Origin: Candidatus Blautia intestinigallinarum
GTDB taxonomy: Bacteria > Bacillota > Clostridia > Lachnospirales > Lachnospiraceae
Assembly: GCA_019112635.1 (NCBI GenBank)
Contig: DXIX01000015.1
Span: forward strand, 1 to 64,000
Reading direction: 5' to 3'
Length of the DNA stretch: 64,000 nucleotides
Of this stretch, positions 9,027-18,180 are shown in pieces. Position numbers and translations under genes: made by a program. Positions within the stretch are counted from its first letter, which is position 1, and every line of letters starts with the position of its first letter. The notes under the pieces are model-generated. The model did no database searches, was not told where the DNA came from, and saw only the letters and a list, made by a program, of their open reading frames with translations.

Positions 9027-10649
9027 TTACTCAATTTCAATCTGATGTGCCGAATCTGAATTTTTCCGCTCCAGAGCCGCTGCTACCAGCCCGCGGAACA
9101 GCGGGTGGGCATGATTGGGCCGGGACTTAAACTCCGGATGGGCCTGGGTTCCAATATAAAAAGGATGATCCGGCAATTCCACCATCTCCACAATCCGTTT
9201 GTCCGGAGACAGGCCGCACAGACAAAGCCCGGCTTTCTCCATCACTTCCCGGTAATCATTGTTGACTTCATAACGGTGTCTGTGACGCTCCTGAATGATC
9301 TCCCTTCCGTAGAGCGCATACGCCTTGGAGGAAGTATCCAGAGCACAGGGATAAGCGCCAAGACGGAGGGTTCCCCCGATGTCCTCCACCTGATCCTGAT
9401 CCGGCATCAGGCTGATCATCGGATAAGGTGTCTTCGGATCGAACTCTACACTGTTCGCTCCCTTATACTGTAACACATTTCTGGCAAATTCTACAACTGC
9501 CATTTGCATTCCAAGACAAATTCCCAGATAAGGAACTCGATTTTCTCTGGCGTAATGTGCCGCCAGAATCATCCCTTCTGTTCCCCGGCTTCCAAAACCA
9601 CCTGGTACAAGGATACCATCCACGTCTTTGAATGTCTCCTCCAGGTTCTCCTCATTTAAAAGTTCTGAGTCTATCCACTTAATCTCCACTTTTACCTGAT
9701 TTTCAATTCCTCCATGTCTAAGTGCCTCCACAACACTCAGATATGCATCGTGTAATTCTACATATTTTCCCACTAATGCGATTGTGACGGAGTCCTTCGG
9801 ATGATACAGATGGTCCACGATCTTGGTCCACTCGCTCAGATCCGGCTCCTTGCACGGCAGATGCAGACACTCGCAGACTACCTGAGCCAGGTGCTCTTTT
9901 TCCATTGCCAGAGGAACCTCATAGAGATATTCCACATCCAGATTCTGCAGGACATGATTCTTCTCCACATTACAAAACAGCGCGATCTTTTCCCGGATTC
10001 CATCCGTCAGAGGATAATCCGACCGGCAGACTAAGATATCCGGTTGAATTCCCATCCGCTGCAGTTCTTTCACACTGGCCTGTGTAGGCTTCGTCTTCAT
10101 CTCCTGAGAGGCCTTGAGATAAGGAATCAAAGTGACATGGATAAGGATGGCGTTCTCCCTGCCCACTTCCTGCTGAAACTGCCGGATCGCCTCCAGAAAC
10201 GGCTGGCTCTCGATATCTCCTGCAGTCCCTCCCACTTCGATGATCACAATGGGATCCCCGGAATGATAAAAGCGGCTCTTAATCTCGTTGGTAATATGAG
10301 GAATCACCTGGACCGTGCCGCCGCCAAAATCTCCATGCCTTTCCTTCTGCAGCACCGACCAGTAAACCTTTCCAGTCGTCACATTGGAATTGCATCCTAA
10401 ATTTTCATCGATAAATCGTTCATAATGTCCCAGATCCAAATCCGTCTCGGTGCCATCTTCTGTGACAAAAACCTCTCCATGCTGCACCGGATTCATGGTT
10501 CCCGGATCTACATTAATATAGGGATCAAACTTCTTCATGGTCACTTGATAGCCCCTGGCCTTCAACAGCCTGCCAAGGGATGCCGCCGTGATTCCCTTTC
10601 CCAGTCCTGAAACCACTCCGCCGGTTACAAACACATATTTTGTCGCCAT
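9027..10649 (-). CDS. pyrG: CTP synthase (glutamine-hydrolysing)
   Basis: It aminates UTP to CTP using glutamine and ATP. The 540-residue protein has the N-terminal synthetase domain ([20 protein letters not shown], residues about 8-27) and a C-terminal class I glutaminase with the nucleophile in [13 protein letters not shown] and the His-Glu in AHPEFKSRP. The start ATG has GGAGG upstream. The leader carries a promoter and an intrinsic terminator before the start codon, so transcription attenuation is likely. Genes for glutamine supply follow directly, implying co-expression. Confidence 0.97.
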   Translation of the reverse strand: MATKYVFVTGGVVSGLGKGITAASLGRLLKARGYQVTMKKFDPYINVDPGTMNPVQHGEVFVTEDGTETDLDLGHYERFIDENLGCNSNVTTGKVYWSVLQKERHGDFGGGTVQVIPHITNEIKSRFYHSGDPIVIIEVGGTAGDIESQPFLEAIRQFQQEVGRENAILIHVTLIPYLKASQEMKTKPTQASVKELQRMGIQPDILVCRSDYPLTDGIREKIALFCNVEKNHVLQNLDVEYLYEVPLAMEKEHLAQVVCECLHLPCKEPDLSEWTKIVDHLYHPKDSVTIALVGKYVELHDAYLSVVEALRHGGIENQVKVEIKWIDSELLNEENLEETFKDVDGILVPGGFGSRGTEGMILAAHYARENRVPYLGICLGMQMAVVEFARNVLQYKGANSVEFDPKTPYPMISLMPDQDQVEDIGGTLRLGAYPCALDTSSKAYALYGREIIQERHRHRYEVNNDYREVMEKAGLCLCGLSPDKRIVEMVELPDHPFYIGTQAHPEFKSRPNHAHPLFRGLVAAALERKNSDSAHQIEIE

Positions 10650-10670
10650 TCTCTTTCCTCCTTATATCAT

Positions 10671-10705
10671 AAAAAGCGTCAAAATCCCCTATGGATTTCT
10701 GACGC
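10671..10705 (-). terminator. Leader terminator (attenuator) upstream of pyrG
   Basis: On the minus strand GCGTCA-G-AAATCC pairs with GGATTTTGACGC (one bulge) and is followed by TTTTTAT, 21 bp before the pyrG start. Only pyrG is transcribed in this direction here, so it must act in the pyrG leader. Bacillus subtilis pyrG is controlled by a leader terminator with reiterative G addition at a GGGC start; no G-run is present at the predicted start here, so the mechanism may differ. Confidence 0.8.
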
Positions 10706-10729
10706 CATTGCCATAAAAAACATGGAACT

Positions 10730-10758
10730 ACTATAGAACATTTTCAATAATTTGTAAA
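10730..10758 (-). promoter_or_regulatory. pyrG promoter
   Basis: TTTACA, 17 bp, TATAGT on the minus strand; predicted start A at 10723, only about 18 bases before the leader terminator stem. From that A the transcript would begin with ATG of a 14-codon frame (MFFMAMAS...) ending inside the terminator, which could be chance. Confidence 0.75.
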
Positions 10759-10810
10759 CCTTTTTTTTCGGAAAACACTTGAATTTTATTTTGATTTTTA
10801 AAAAAAGGGA

Positions 10811-10838
10811 TTGACAAATCAAAAATCTGGGGTATACT
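10811..10838 (+). promoter_or_regulatory. glnN promoter
   Basis: TTGACA, 16 bp, TATACT; predicted start near 10845. It gives a leader of about 135 bases before the glnN ATG at 10980. Between this and the pyrG promoter the DNA is very AT-rich, and nothing else was seen in the 330-bp divergent gap. Confidence 0.8.
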
Positions 10839-10869
10839 ACTGCACATAAAAGAAAACATGTTATTCGAA

Positions 10870-10914
10870 CCGCAAGCAAAGGTGCTTCGGACTTTGTCCG
10901 AAGTGCCTTTTTTT
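10870..10914 (+). promoter_or_regulatory. Antiterminator/terminator pair in the glnN leader, with ANTAR-like hexaloop
   Basis: Two mutually exclusive hairpins can form. The first is CCG-C-AAGC, loop AAAGGT, GCTTCGG (10870-10890). The second is the terminator GGTGCTTCGGAC, loop TTT, GTCCGAAGTGCC followed by seven T (10881-10914). The first stem uses the terminator's 5' arm. Its 6-nt loop has A at position 1 and G at position 4, the ANTAR recognition signature. The second upstream hairpin that ANTAR sites normally have is not evident, so the link to the nearby ANTAR gene is inference. Confidence 0.75.
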
Positions 10915-10979
10915 GCAGTTATCCAGCGTTATTCTGACCATGGCAGATCATCAGCACCTACATGAAAGGAGCAACTTCT

Positions 10980-13082
10980 ATGACGAAAAATATTCCTGAA
11001 TTATATGGCAGTATGGTCTTCAGCGACAAAGTAATGAAAAACAAATTACCGAAAGATGTCTACAAATCCCTGCGCAGGACCATTCAGCAGGGAACCCATC
11101 TGGACAAAGATGTGGCCAACGCAGTGGCAGTTGCCATGAAAGAGTGGGCAGTGGAAAACGGGGCCACCCATTTCACCCACTGGTTCCAGCCAATGACAGG
11201 CATCACAGCGGAAAAACATGACAGTTTCATCTCTCCTGTGGGAGACTGTGAAATCAACATGGATTTCTCAGGCAAGGAACTGATCAAAGGCGAGCCTGAC
11301 GCATCCAGCTTCCCTTCCGGAGGCCTGCGTGCCACCTTCGAGGCCAGAGGCTACACAGCCTGGGACCCTACTTCTCCGGCCTTTATCAAAGACAATACCT
11401 TATATATTCCCACTGCCTTCTGTTCTTACAGCGGAGAGGCCCTCGACAAAAAGACACCTCTTCTGCGGTCTATGGAAGTGCTGAATGAGGAAGCCCTGAA
11501 GATTCTGCACCTGTTCGGCAACGAGGAGGTCAGCCGGGTCATCACCACAGTAGGTCCGGAGCAGGAATATTTCCTGGTCAGCAAAGAACTCTTTGAGAAA
11601 CGCCGGGATCTTCTCTTCTGCGGCCGCACACTCATCGGCGCCCCCGCTCCGAAAGGACAGGAAATGGAAGATCATTACTTCGGTGTTCTCAAACCTCAGA
11701 TCGCTGAGTATATGCATGATCTGGATGAAGAACTCTGGAAAGTGGGAATTCCGGCCAAAACCGAACATAATGAAGTAGCTCCGGCTCAGCATGAGCTGGC
11801 TCCGGTCTTCGACACCACTAACGTGGCCGTGGATCACAATCAGCTCACCATGGAGATTATGAAGAAAGTCGCAGACCGGCATGGACTTGTCTGTCTCCTC
11901 CACGAGAAACCCTTCGAGGGAATCAACGGAAGCGGAAAACACAACAACTGGTCCATGACTACAAACACCGGCGTCAATCTTCTGAACCCCGGCAAGACAC
12001 CGGCAGAGAATACGCAGTTTCTGCTCTTTCTGACTGCCGTCATTCAGGCCGTGGATGAATATGCGGATCTGATGCGGATCAGTGTGGCCACTGCCGGCAA
12101 CGATCACCGTCTCGGCGCCAACGAAGCACCTCCGGCCATCGTGTCCATCTTCCTGGGAGAAGAACTGACCAAGGTACTAGAGTCCATCGAGAATGACACT
12201 TATTTCGACAACTCCAACCATCACATTCTCATGGAGACCGGTGCATCGGTGCTGCCGCATTTTACCAAAGACAACACAGACCGGAACCGTACCTCTCCTT
12301 TTGCCTTCACCGGCAACAAATTCGAGTTCCGTATGCTTGGTTCCTCTCTGTCCGTATCCGGTCCGAATATTATTCTGAATACCGCAGTGGCAGAAGTTCT
12401 CTCACAGTATTATGAGAAACTCAAACATGTCCCTGCGAACGAACTGGAAAGTGCTGTACATGCCCTCCTTCAGGAAGCAATCTCAAAACACAAGAGAATT
12501 CTCTTTGACGGCAACGGCTATACAGACGAATGGGTGGAGGAAGCCAGACAGCGCGGACTTGCCAACCTGCGCTCCACACCGGAAGCACTTCCTCATATAC
12601 TGGACAAGAAAAATGTTGACCTTTTCACCAAACATAAAATTTTCACTGAGGGTGAAATCCATGCCCGCTATGATATTCTCATGGAGACCTACAGCAAATC
12701 CATTCATATCGAGGCGAAGACGATGACAGACATGATCACCAAAGATCTTCTGCCCGCTCTTCTGAGTTATATGAAGGACCTCTCCAAGACAGCTCTGCAG
12801 ATGAACGAACTGTGTCCTGACCTTGCTCTGGCCTCCCAGAAAGAACAGCTGAAAAAGCTTTCCGGGCTCTATGACGAACTTTTCTCACTGAACAGCCGGC
12901 TGGCTGCTGATACTGTCACAGCAGAGAATATGAAAGACGCGCTTTCCTGCGCAAATTATTACCACGAGACCATCCTGGCAGATATGGAAGATCTGCGCAG
13001 GGTAGCCGATGAGGCAGAATGCCGTATTCCAAATACCTATCTGCCCTATCCGACTTACGACCAATTATTATTTACTCTATAG
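10980..13082 (+). CDS. glnN: Glutamine synthetase type III
   Basis: GSIII makes glutamine from glutamate and ammonia; the family is about 700 residues and unlike GSI in sequence. This protein of 700 residues has the typical N-terminus (IPELYGSMVFSDKVM), the catalytic stretches KTEHNEVAPAQHELAP and EGINGSGKHNNWS, and a long C-terminal helical region (from about residue 550). I chose ATG 10980 over 10962 because AAGGAG sits 8 bases before it. Expression is probably controlled by the leader attenuator. purF follows 17 bp later. Confidence 0.95.
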   Translation: MTKNIPELYGSMVFSDKVMKNKLPKDVYKSLRRTIQQGTHLDKDVANAVAVAMKEWAVENGATHFTHWFQPMTGITAEKHDSFISPVGDCEINMDFSGKELIKGEPDASSFPSGGLRATFEARGYTAWDPTSPAFIKDNTLYIPTAFCSYSGEALDKKTPLLRSMEVLNEEALKILHLFGNEEVSRVITTVGPEQEYFLVSKELFEKRRDLLFCGRTLIGAPAPKGQEMEDHYFGVLKPQIAEYMHDLDEELWKVGIPAKTEHNEVAPAQHELAPVFDTTNVAVDHNQLTMEIMKKVADRHGLVCLLHEKPFEGINGSGKHNNWSMTTNTGVNLLNPGKTPAENTQFLLFLTAVIQAVDEYADLMRISVATAGNDHRLGANEAPPAIVSIFLGEELTKVLESIENDTYFDNSNHHILMETGASVLPHFTKDNTDRNRTSPFAFTGNKFEFRMLGSSLSVSGPNIILNTAVAEVLSQYYEKLKHVPANELESAVHALLQEAISKHKRILFDGNGYTDEWVEEARQRGLANLRSTPEALPHILDKKNVDLFTKHKIFTEGEIHARYDILMETYSKSIHIEAKTMTDMITKDLLPALLSYMKDLSKTALQMNELCPDLALASQKEQLKKLSGLYDELFSLNSRLAADTVTAENMKDALSCANYYHETILADMEDLRRVADEAECRIPNTYLPYPTYDQLLFTL

Positions 13083-13099
13083 AAAGTGTGAATTTAGAA

Positions 13100-14515
13100 A
13101 TGAATAACCAAAGAACTTTTTCTCAGACAGGTGTGCACGAAGAATGCGGTGTCTTCGGCATCTACGATCTGGATCATCAAAACGTCGCTCCCTCCATTTA
13201 CTATGGCCTCTGTGCTCTGCAGCACCGTGGCCAGGAATCCTGCGGAATTGCTCTCACTGACACAACCGGTCCGAAAGGCAATATCCAGGTTCACAAAGGT
13301 CTGGGGCTTGTGAGCGAAGTTTTCCGCTCATCCACGCTTGAGAGTCTTCACGGAGATCTGGGAGTGGGCCATGTACGCTATTCCACAACGGGAGCTTCCG
13401 TGGTGGAAAATGCCCAGCCTTTGGTCTTAAACTACCAGAAAGGAACTCTGGTTCTGGCCCACAATGGTAATCTGATCAACACGGATTCCCTCCGTGAGAA
13501 ATTGGAACAGACCGGAACCGTCTTCCACTCCACCACAGACTCTGAAGTTCTGGCCTGCCTCATCGCCCAGGCACGTGTGCGCACAGGCCAGGTGGAGGAC
13601 GCGATCATCCAGGCGGTTTCACAAATTCAGGGAGCCTATGGTCTGGTGATCTCAAGTCCCCGTAAACTTATCGGTGTCAGAGATCCCTATGGGCTGAAAC
13701 CGCTCTGTCTGGGAAAAAGGGATCATGCCTGGATTCTGGCATCGGAGAGCTGCGCTCTGGATTCGGTAGGTGCCGAATTCGTCCGCGATCTCCTGCCAGG
13801 AGAAATCTTGACCATTTCCGCAGATGGGCTTCATTCTAATACCTCTTTGATGATCCCCAAGTCAAAACAAGCCCACTGCATATTCGAATATATTTATTTT
13901 GCAAGGCTGGACAGCACGTTGGATGGAATCAATGTCTATGAATCCCGCCTCCGTGCAGGTGCCGCCTTGGCAAAAGCCTATCCTGTGGATGCTGACCTTG
14001 TGGCCGGCGTCCCTGATTCAGGCCTGGCCGCCGCCCAGGGTTACGCACAGGAAGCAAATATTCCTTTCTCACTGATTTTTCACAAAAACAGCTATGTGGG
14101 ACGCACCTTCATCAAACCGACTCAGAAAGAACGCGAGAACAGCGTTCGTCTGAAACTGAATGTCTTATCCTCCGTAGTGAAAGGAAAACGAATTGTCCTG
14201 ATCGATGACTCCATGGTGCGCGGCACCACAATGGCCAATCTGATTCAGATGTTAAAACATGCCGGAGCGCTGGAGGTACACGTGCGGATCTGTTCACCGC
14301 CGTTTATGCATCCTTGCTATTTCGGCACGGATGTCCCTTCCAACAAGGAGCTGATTGCCTCCTCCCATTCCACAGAGGAAATATGCAGCATTATACAGGC
14401 AGACTCTCTGGGGTATATGAAGATCGAAGATCTCAGCGAGATGACCAAAGACCTTCCTCTGTGCAAAGCATGTTTTGACAATCATTACCCTATGCCTGTT
14501 CCATCGGATAAATAA
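13100..14515 (+). CDS. purF: Amidophosphoribosyltransferase (glutamine PRPP amidotransferase)
   Basis: First committed enzyme of purine synthesis: PRPP plus glutamine to phosphoribosylamine. The Ntn glutaminase nucleophile is Cys in HEECGVFGIYD, about 15 residues after the start, implying propeptide removal; the PRPP-binding signature VLIDDSMVRGTTM lies near residue 355. The track start at 13019 lies within glnN; ATG 13100 gives the expected 471 residues, though its ribosome site is weak (GTG 13088 is an alternative). The position 17 bp after glnN suggests a glutamine-producer/consumer operon, separate from other pur genes. Confidence 0.94.
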   Translation: MNNQRTFSQTGVHEECGVFGIYDLDHQNVAPSIYYGLCALQHRGQESCGIALTDTTGPKGNIQVHKGLGLVSEVFRSSTLESLHGDLGVGHVRYSTTGASVVENAQPLVLNYQKGTLVLAHNGNLINTDSLREKLEQTGTVFHSTTDSEVLACLIAQARVRTGQVEDAIIQAVSQIQGAYGLVISSPRKLIGVRDPYGLKPLCLGKRDHAWILASESCALDSVGAEFVRDLLPGEILTISADGLHSNTSLMIPKSKQAHCIFEYIYFARLDSTLDGINVYESRLRAGAALAKAYPVDADLVAGVPDSGLAAAQGYAQEANIPFSLIFHKNSYVGRTFIKPTQKERENSVRLKLNVLSSVVKGKRIVLIDDSMVRGTTMANLIQMLKHAGALEVHVRICSPPFMHPCYFGTDVPSNKELIASSHSTEEICSIIQADSLGYMKIEDLSEMTKDLPLCKACFDNHYPMPVPSDK

Positions 14516-14516
14516 C

Positions 14517-14558
14517 AAAAATACCGTCGAATCCTGAAAAGATTCGACGGTATTTTTT
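14517..14558. terminator. Bidirectional terminator between purF and the YoaK-family gene
   Basis: A 17-bp perfect stem (AAAAATACCGTCGAATC with GATTCGACGGTATTTTT, 7-nt loop) has T-runs on both strands and separates convergent genes. Confidence 0.93.
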
Positions 14559-14567
14559 AATTTCTGT

Positions 14568-15242
14568 CTAGGATTCTTCTTCCCGGATCAACATAACCAG
14601 AAACGCCAGGAACAGCAGCACACAGCTGACCAGCACGGCTTTTTCCTCCCACTGGAATGCCGCGAAAGTGCCCGCAGCGGCTCCCACAAGGAAAACCAGA
14701 TCAACACCCAGGTATCCCAGGCCTTTTCTTTGATACTCTTTTTCTCCGGTCTGATGATACAGATACAGCGCTTCCACGCCGCTTCGCAAATTGCCGGTGC
14801 ACATGGTAGTCGCACAGGTGATTCTGTGAATCTTCCGGAAAGTCTGCACCTGCAAAGAGCAGACAAAAGAGACCAGTACATTGGCAATCGTGTTCATCTC
14901 CTGGGGAAGAAATGCCACGATCACCAGCAAAAGAAACTCGATGGTGATCACTATCTGCCTCCAGTGAAACGCTGTGTTTCTCCGTTTCCGGTACCGGTTT
15001 TTGATGGCTTCCGCCATCAGAATTCCCACCGCGAAAGCTACGATAGGCACAATATACCTCGCCGCCTTCTCATACTGCCCCTGGGCCAGATAAACACCCA
15101 GGAGCACAATATTTCCAGTCTGGGCATTGGCAAACACGCCGCCCCTTGCAAGAAAAGAATAGGCATCCAGAATTCCTCCTGTCAAAGCCAGAAGAATTCC
15201 CGCCTCTATGGATTCTGATTTCTGCCATGTCGTTCTGTCCAT
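14568..15242 (-). CDS. YoaK family (DUF1275) membrane protein
   Basis: This 224-residue protein has about six hydrophobic segments. It shows the family features GGILDAYSFLARGGVFANAQTGNIVLLG near the N-terminus and CTGNLRSGVEALY in the middle. DUF1275 proteins are widespread integral membrane proteins of unknown function. It lies between the purF terminator and a TRAP-like permease gene on the same strand (38 bp away), so it may be the last gene of that transcript. No specific substrate can be named. Confidence 0.85.
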   Translation of the reverse strand: MDRTTWQKSESIEAGILLALTGGILDAYSFLARGGVFANAQTGNIVLLGVYLAQGQYEKAARYIVPIVAFAVGILMAEAIKNRYRKRRNTAFHWRQIVITIEFLLLVIVAFLPQEMNTIANVLVSFVCSLQVQTFRKIHRITCATTMCTGNLRSGVEALYLYHQTGEKEYQRKGLGYLGVDLVFLVGAAAGTFAAFQWEEKAVLVSCVLLFLAFLVMLIREEES

Positions 15243-15280
15243 TTTTCCATCCCTCTTCTCTTTTTTCTCTTCTGCTTATA

Positions 15281-16681
15281 TCATATATACAGGAAGAAAA
15301 TACCGATCGCTGCCATCAGAAGACACATGGGCATACAGTAAAACATGGATTTCAGCGGGTCAACTTTCTTGCCGAGAAGTCCGCCAACGATGCCTGCCAC
15401 CGCGAAAGTGGTAAGGTCTGCCGGCGGAAGTCCCTGTCCGGCTGTTGCCAGATGTGCGCCTGCCACCGCTGTGTTCACCTTGCTGACGCCGGAATTAATC
15501 AAAGCCGGACCGAAGAAGGAGAATACCACGTTCTGGGAAGTGGACTGGGAACCAGCCAGCATCCCCATCAGCACCAGCGCAAAGGAACCGCCCAATTTCA
15601 ACACATTGGTGTCTAACCCCTGGGCAAATACCTGGACCGCCTCGATCTGGCCGCCTGCATAGAAACTTCCCAGCATAAACGCGGCACACAGCTGAATCTT
15701 CACGGTCACCTTCACATTCCGGAAACCTGTGGAGAGAGTGTCTTTCCAGTCACAGCGAACCTTCGGAAAGAAAAATGTCACCACCGCAACGAACAAAAGG
15801 GAAAGCACGATACCATTGGTCAAACCATTCAAAATCGTGATATTTCCGATTGCATCAATCAGGGAGAGATCCTCACTCAGCTTAATATAGCCCAGAACCT
15901 CCGGCACAAAGTCGAACTGAACTCCCGGTATACTGATGGTACGGAAGAAAATCACGACAATCAGAATAAACAGCGGAACCAGTGTAATCCAGTTCTTTCT
16001 CAAAATTTGGCTGGCCGTCTGCCCTTGATTCGCACTGATTGAGTCCTCAGACAATTTCACATCCTTTGTAATCATGAAAATACCCACATAAAGACAGATG
16101 AAAATCACGATCACAGAGATTGTTCCATATCCGATGCGGACCACTGCGTCCGGGTCTGCTCCCACTAACGAGGAAGACAGGGCAAATGCCTGAGAGATGG
16201 GAGGCATGATGGATCCGGCACTGGCACCCATGACGATGATGGCACAGATTTTCTCTCCGGAGAGCTTCATATCTGCCAGAACACCGATCGTCAAGACACC
16301 GATGACCGTGGAAGCCGCAATGGCATCTCCCAGCAGAGATCCGGAGACCACCAACGCCAGAACGATACTGATGGTGAGTGCTCTGGGAGAATTCTGAAAT
16401 CTGGCCTTCAAAGCACCCATAATGGTCTCCATCGTTCCCAGCTTCACCTGGGTCTCCGCATAGATACTTCCCACTATTGACAGCGCAATTACCCAGGCAA
16501 TCCGGTTAATACCGTCAATCCAGGCTCCTACCCATTCCACCACGGAGAACACGCCGCCTGTCAGCAGGGAGAGAATACCGGCCGCAATCAGCGCCACATG
16601 GATATTGCCGCCGATTTTTGGAATCTTCTTGCACAGGATAATCGCCATCATTACAACGACAGGAATAATTACTTTTATCAT
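15281..16681 (-). CDS. TRAP-type large permease-like transporter (DctM-like)
   Basis: A polytopic membrane protein of 466 residues with about 12 hydrophobic segments. The stretches SGSLLGDAIAASTVIGVLTI and GASAGSIMPPISQAFALSS resemble the paired substrate-gate motifs of DctM/TRAP large subunits. No DctP binding protein or DctQ small subunit lies nearby, which is unusual for a TRAP system. It starts 36 bp after the FAD oxidoreductase gene, so it probably imports the amine or amino acid oxidised by the enzyme set upstream. The family call is moderate; a related ion-coupled permease family is the alternative. Confidence 0.65.
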   Translation of the reverse strand: MIKVIIPVVVMMAIILCKKIPKIGGNIHVALIAAGILSLLTGGVFSVVEWVGAWIDGINRIAWVIALSIVGSIYAETQVKLGTMETIMGALKARFQNSPRALTISIVLALVVSGSLLGDAIAASTVIGVLTIGVLADMKLSGEKICAIIVMGASAGSIMPPISQAFALSSSLVGADPDAVVRIGYGTISVIVIFICLYVGIFMITKDVKLSEDSISANQGQTASQILRKNWITLVPLFILIVVIFFRTISIPGVQFDFVPEVLGYIKLSEDLSLIDAIGNITILNGLTNGIVLSLLFVAVVTFFFPKVRCDWKDTLSTGFRNVKVTVKIQLCAAFMLGSFYAGGQIEAVQVFAQGLDTNVLKLGGSFALVLMGMLAGSQSTSQNVVFSFFGPALINSGVSKVNTAVAGAHLATAGQGLPPADLTTFAVAGIVGGLLGKKVDPLKSMFYCMPMCLLMAAIGIFFLYI

Positions 16682-16717
16682 AAACTTCTCCTTCCCTAAT
16701 CATGGAAAATCAACGGG

Positions 16718-17902
16718 TTACTCAATACTGCCCTCCGACAGTTTCCGGAAACGGGCGGGGGAGAAAGCATCCAGAGGGTAAGAAGTCTTTCCTTCTGTCA
16801 CAAGCTGCGCCATCAGTTTTCCCGTGATCGGCGCCAGCGCAATTCCGTCTCCTTCATGGCCGGCAGCCACGAAAAATCCCGGAACTTTTTCGGACTCACC
16901 CAGAATCGGCAGTCCGTCCGGCGTAAACGGGCGCAGTCCCGCAAATGCCCGGATAATATTCACATCCCGAAGAGCCGGGAAGAAACGCACAGCCCGCTTC
17001 ATGGTGGCCTCCATGGCCTCCAGGGTATTTTCTCTGTCGAATCCCGCAAATTCTCTCGTGCTTCCGATAATCAGGCCGCCTTCTTTGAGCTGCTCAATGC
17101 TGAGACTGGCGCCCATGCGCAGCACTGCCTTATCTCCCACTGCCTCTGGCTTGAATTTGATCACATTGTACCGGGCACACTGCAAAGTCACATCCATGAA
17201 ATGTCCCAGCGGCTCCGTGATGAACAGCTGTCCCTTTCTCGGACGGATCGGGAGATCCTCCCCTGCCATGGCCGCCACTTCCGCTGCCCAGGAACCCGCC
17301 GCGTCAATGATCTGGTCCGCGTAATAAGTTCCCTTTGTGGTCTCCACTCCCATCACACGGTTCATCTTCACCAGCACTTTGGTCACCTCTGTGTTATAGA
17401 GCACTTCCGCCCCCAGCCGTTTTGCCGCACGGATATAGGCAAAAGTAAGTTTCAGAGGATTCACTTTCCCGCTGGTTGGGGAATAGAGTGCTCCGTACAG
17501 ATCCGGATTCAGCTGCGGTTCAATTTTACATGCCTCTTTCATGGAAATCATATAGATATCCACGCCGCTTTTTCTCTGTTCCTTGACTATATCGGAGAGA
17601 ATCTTCCACTCCAGTTCCGTCTCAGCCGGCTGCATGCCGCCGCAGTTTTTGCGGTACTCCACATCCATTCCCAGCTCCTGGGACAGATCGTCAAACATGG
17701 CGATACTCTGGATGGCCAGCTCCATCTGAAGTCCCGGTTTCTTCGTGTGATATCCCACAACTCCATCCGATGCTCCCGCCGAGCCGCTGCAGTTATCCCT
17801 TCTCTCGATCATCAAAACACGTTTTCCCATCTTACTTAAATAATATGTAATGGAACTGCCTATTACTCCGCCGCCGATTACAATAATATCTGGTTTACTC
17901 AT
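16718..17902 (-). CDS. FAD-dependent oxidoreductase of the D-amino acid oxidase/glycine oxidase family
   Basis: DAO-fold flavoprotein of 394 residues with dinucleotide-binding motif IIVIGGGVIGSSITYYLSKMG (residues 5-25), a substrate cap domain, RPRKGQLFI in the middle and the C-terminal FAD loop GLRPFTPDGLPILG ... AAGHEGDGIALAP. It most resembles catalytic subunits of multi-component dehydrogenases (HcnC, hydroxyproline or opine dehydrogenase type) that oxidise secondary amines or amino acids. Its start overlaps the preceding [2Fe-2S] gene by 8 bp. With the next four genes it forms a complete electron path. The substrate is unknown. Confidence 0.85.
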   Translation of the reverse strand: MSKPDIIVIGGGVIGSSITYYLSKMGKRVLMIERRDNCSGSAGASDGVVGYHTKKPGLQMELAIQSIAMFDDLSQELGMDVEYRKNCGGMQPAETELEWKILSDIVKEQRKSGVDIYMISMKEACKIEPQLNPDLYGALYSPTSGKVNPLKLTFAYIRAAKRLGAEVLYNTEVTKVLVKMNRVMGVETTKGTYYADQIIDAAGSWAAEVAAMAGEDLPIRPRKGQLFITEPLGHFMDVTLQCARYNVIKFKPEAVGDKAVLRMGASLSIEQLKEGGLIIGSTREFAGFDRENTLEAMEATMKRAVRFFPALRDVNIIRAFAGLRPFTPDGLPILGESEKVPGFFVAAGHEGDGIALAPITGKLMAQLVTEGKTSYPLDAFSPARFRKLSEGSIE

Positions 17903-18167
17903 CTGTCTGCCCTCCGATGACCCCGATTTTCACCGGACGAACCGGCATTCTCTTCTTCTGAGGAAGAATCTCTTCCATAGGAATCCCTGTCTCCTCAGCT
18001 ATAATCTTCATCACAAGGCGCTCACAGGTCTTTCCCTGGCACAGTCCCATACCTGCTCGCACTCTTCTCTTCACACCGTCCACTGTCGTCGCGCCGTCCC
18101 GGATCGCATCCACAATCTCCTGTCTGGTCACTTCCTGACAGCGGCAGATAATCACATCATTATCCAT
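17895..18167 (-). CDS. BFD-like [2Fe-2S] protein
   Basis: A 90-residue protein with four Cys in the bacterioferritin-ferredoxin pattern: C8, C10, C43 and C48 (IICRCQE ... GLCQGKTC). In HcnB-type proteins this domain is fused to the C-terminus of the NAD(P)/FAD subunit; here it is a separate gene. The track start at 18224 is too long: ATG 18167 has AGGAGG 9 bases upstream. It probably carries electrons between the two flavoproteins of the complex. Confidence 0.85.
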   Translation of the reverse strand: MDNDVIICRCQEVTRQEIVDAIRDGATTVDGVKRRVRAGMGLCQGKTCERLVMKIIAEETGIPMEEILPQKKRMPVRPVKIGVIGGQTDE

Positions 18168-18180
18168 CTTATCGTCCCTC

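Noticed and set aside
10842-10870. First hairpin (P1) of an ANTAR site in the glnN leader
   Set aside because: ACAT/ATGT pairing gives only 4 bp with a 10-nt loop. No hexaloop with A1 and G4 has a pairing stem, so it is not claimed.
10679-10879. 66-residue minus-strand ORF upstream of pyrG
   Set aside because: It spans both divergent promoters and the pyrG attenuator; no ribosome site. Only its last 14 codons could lie in a transcript and are mentioned as a possible leader frame.
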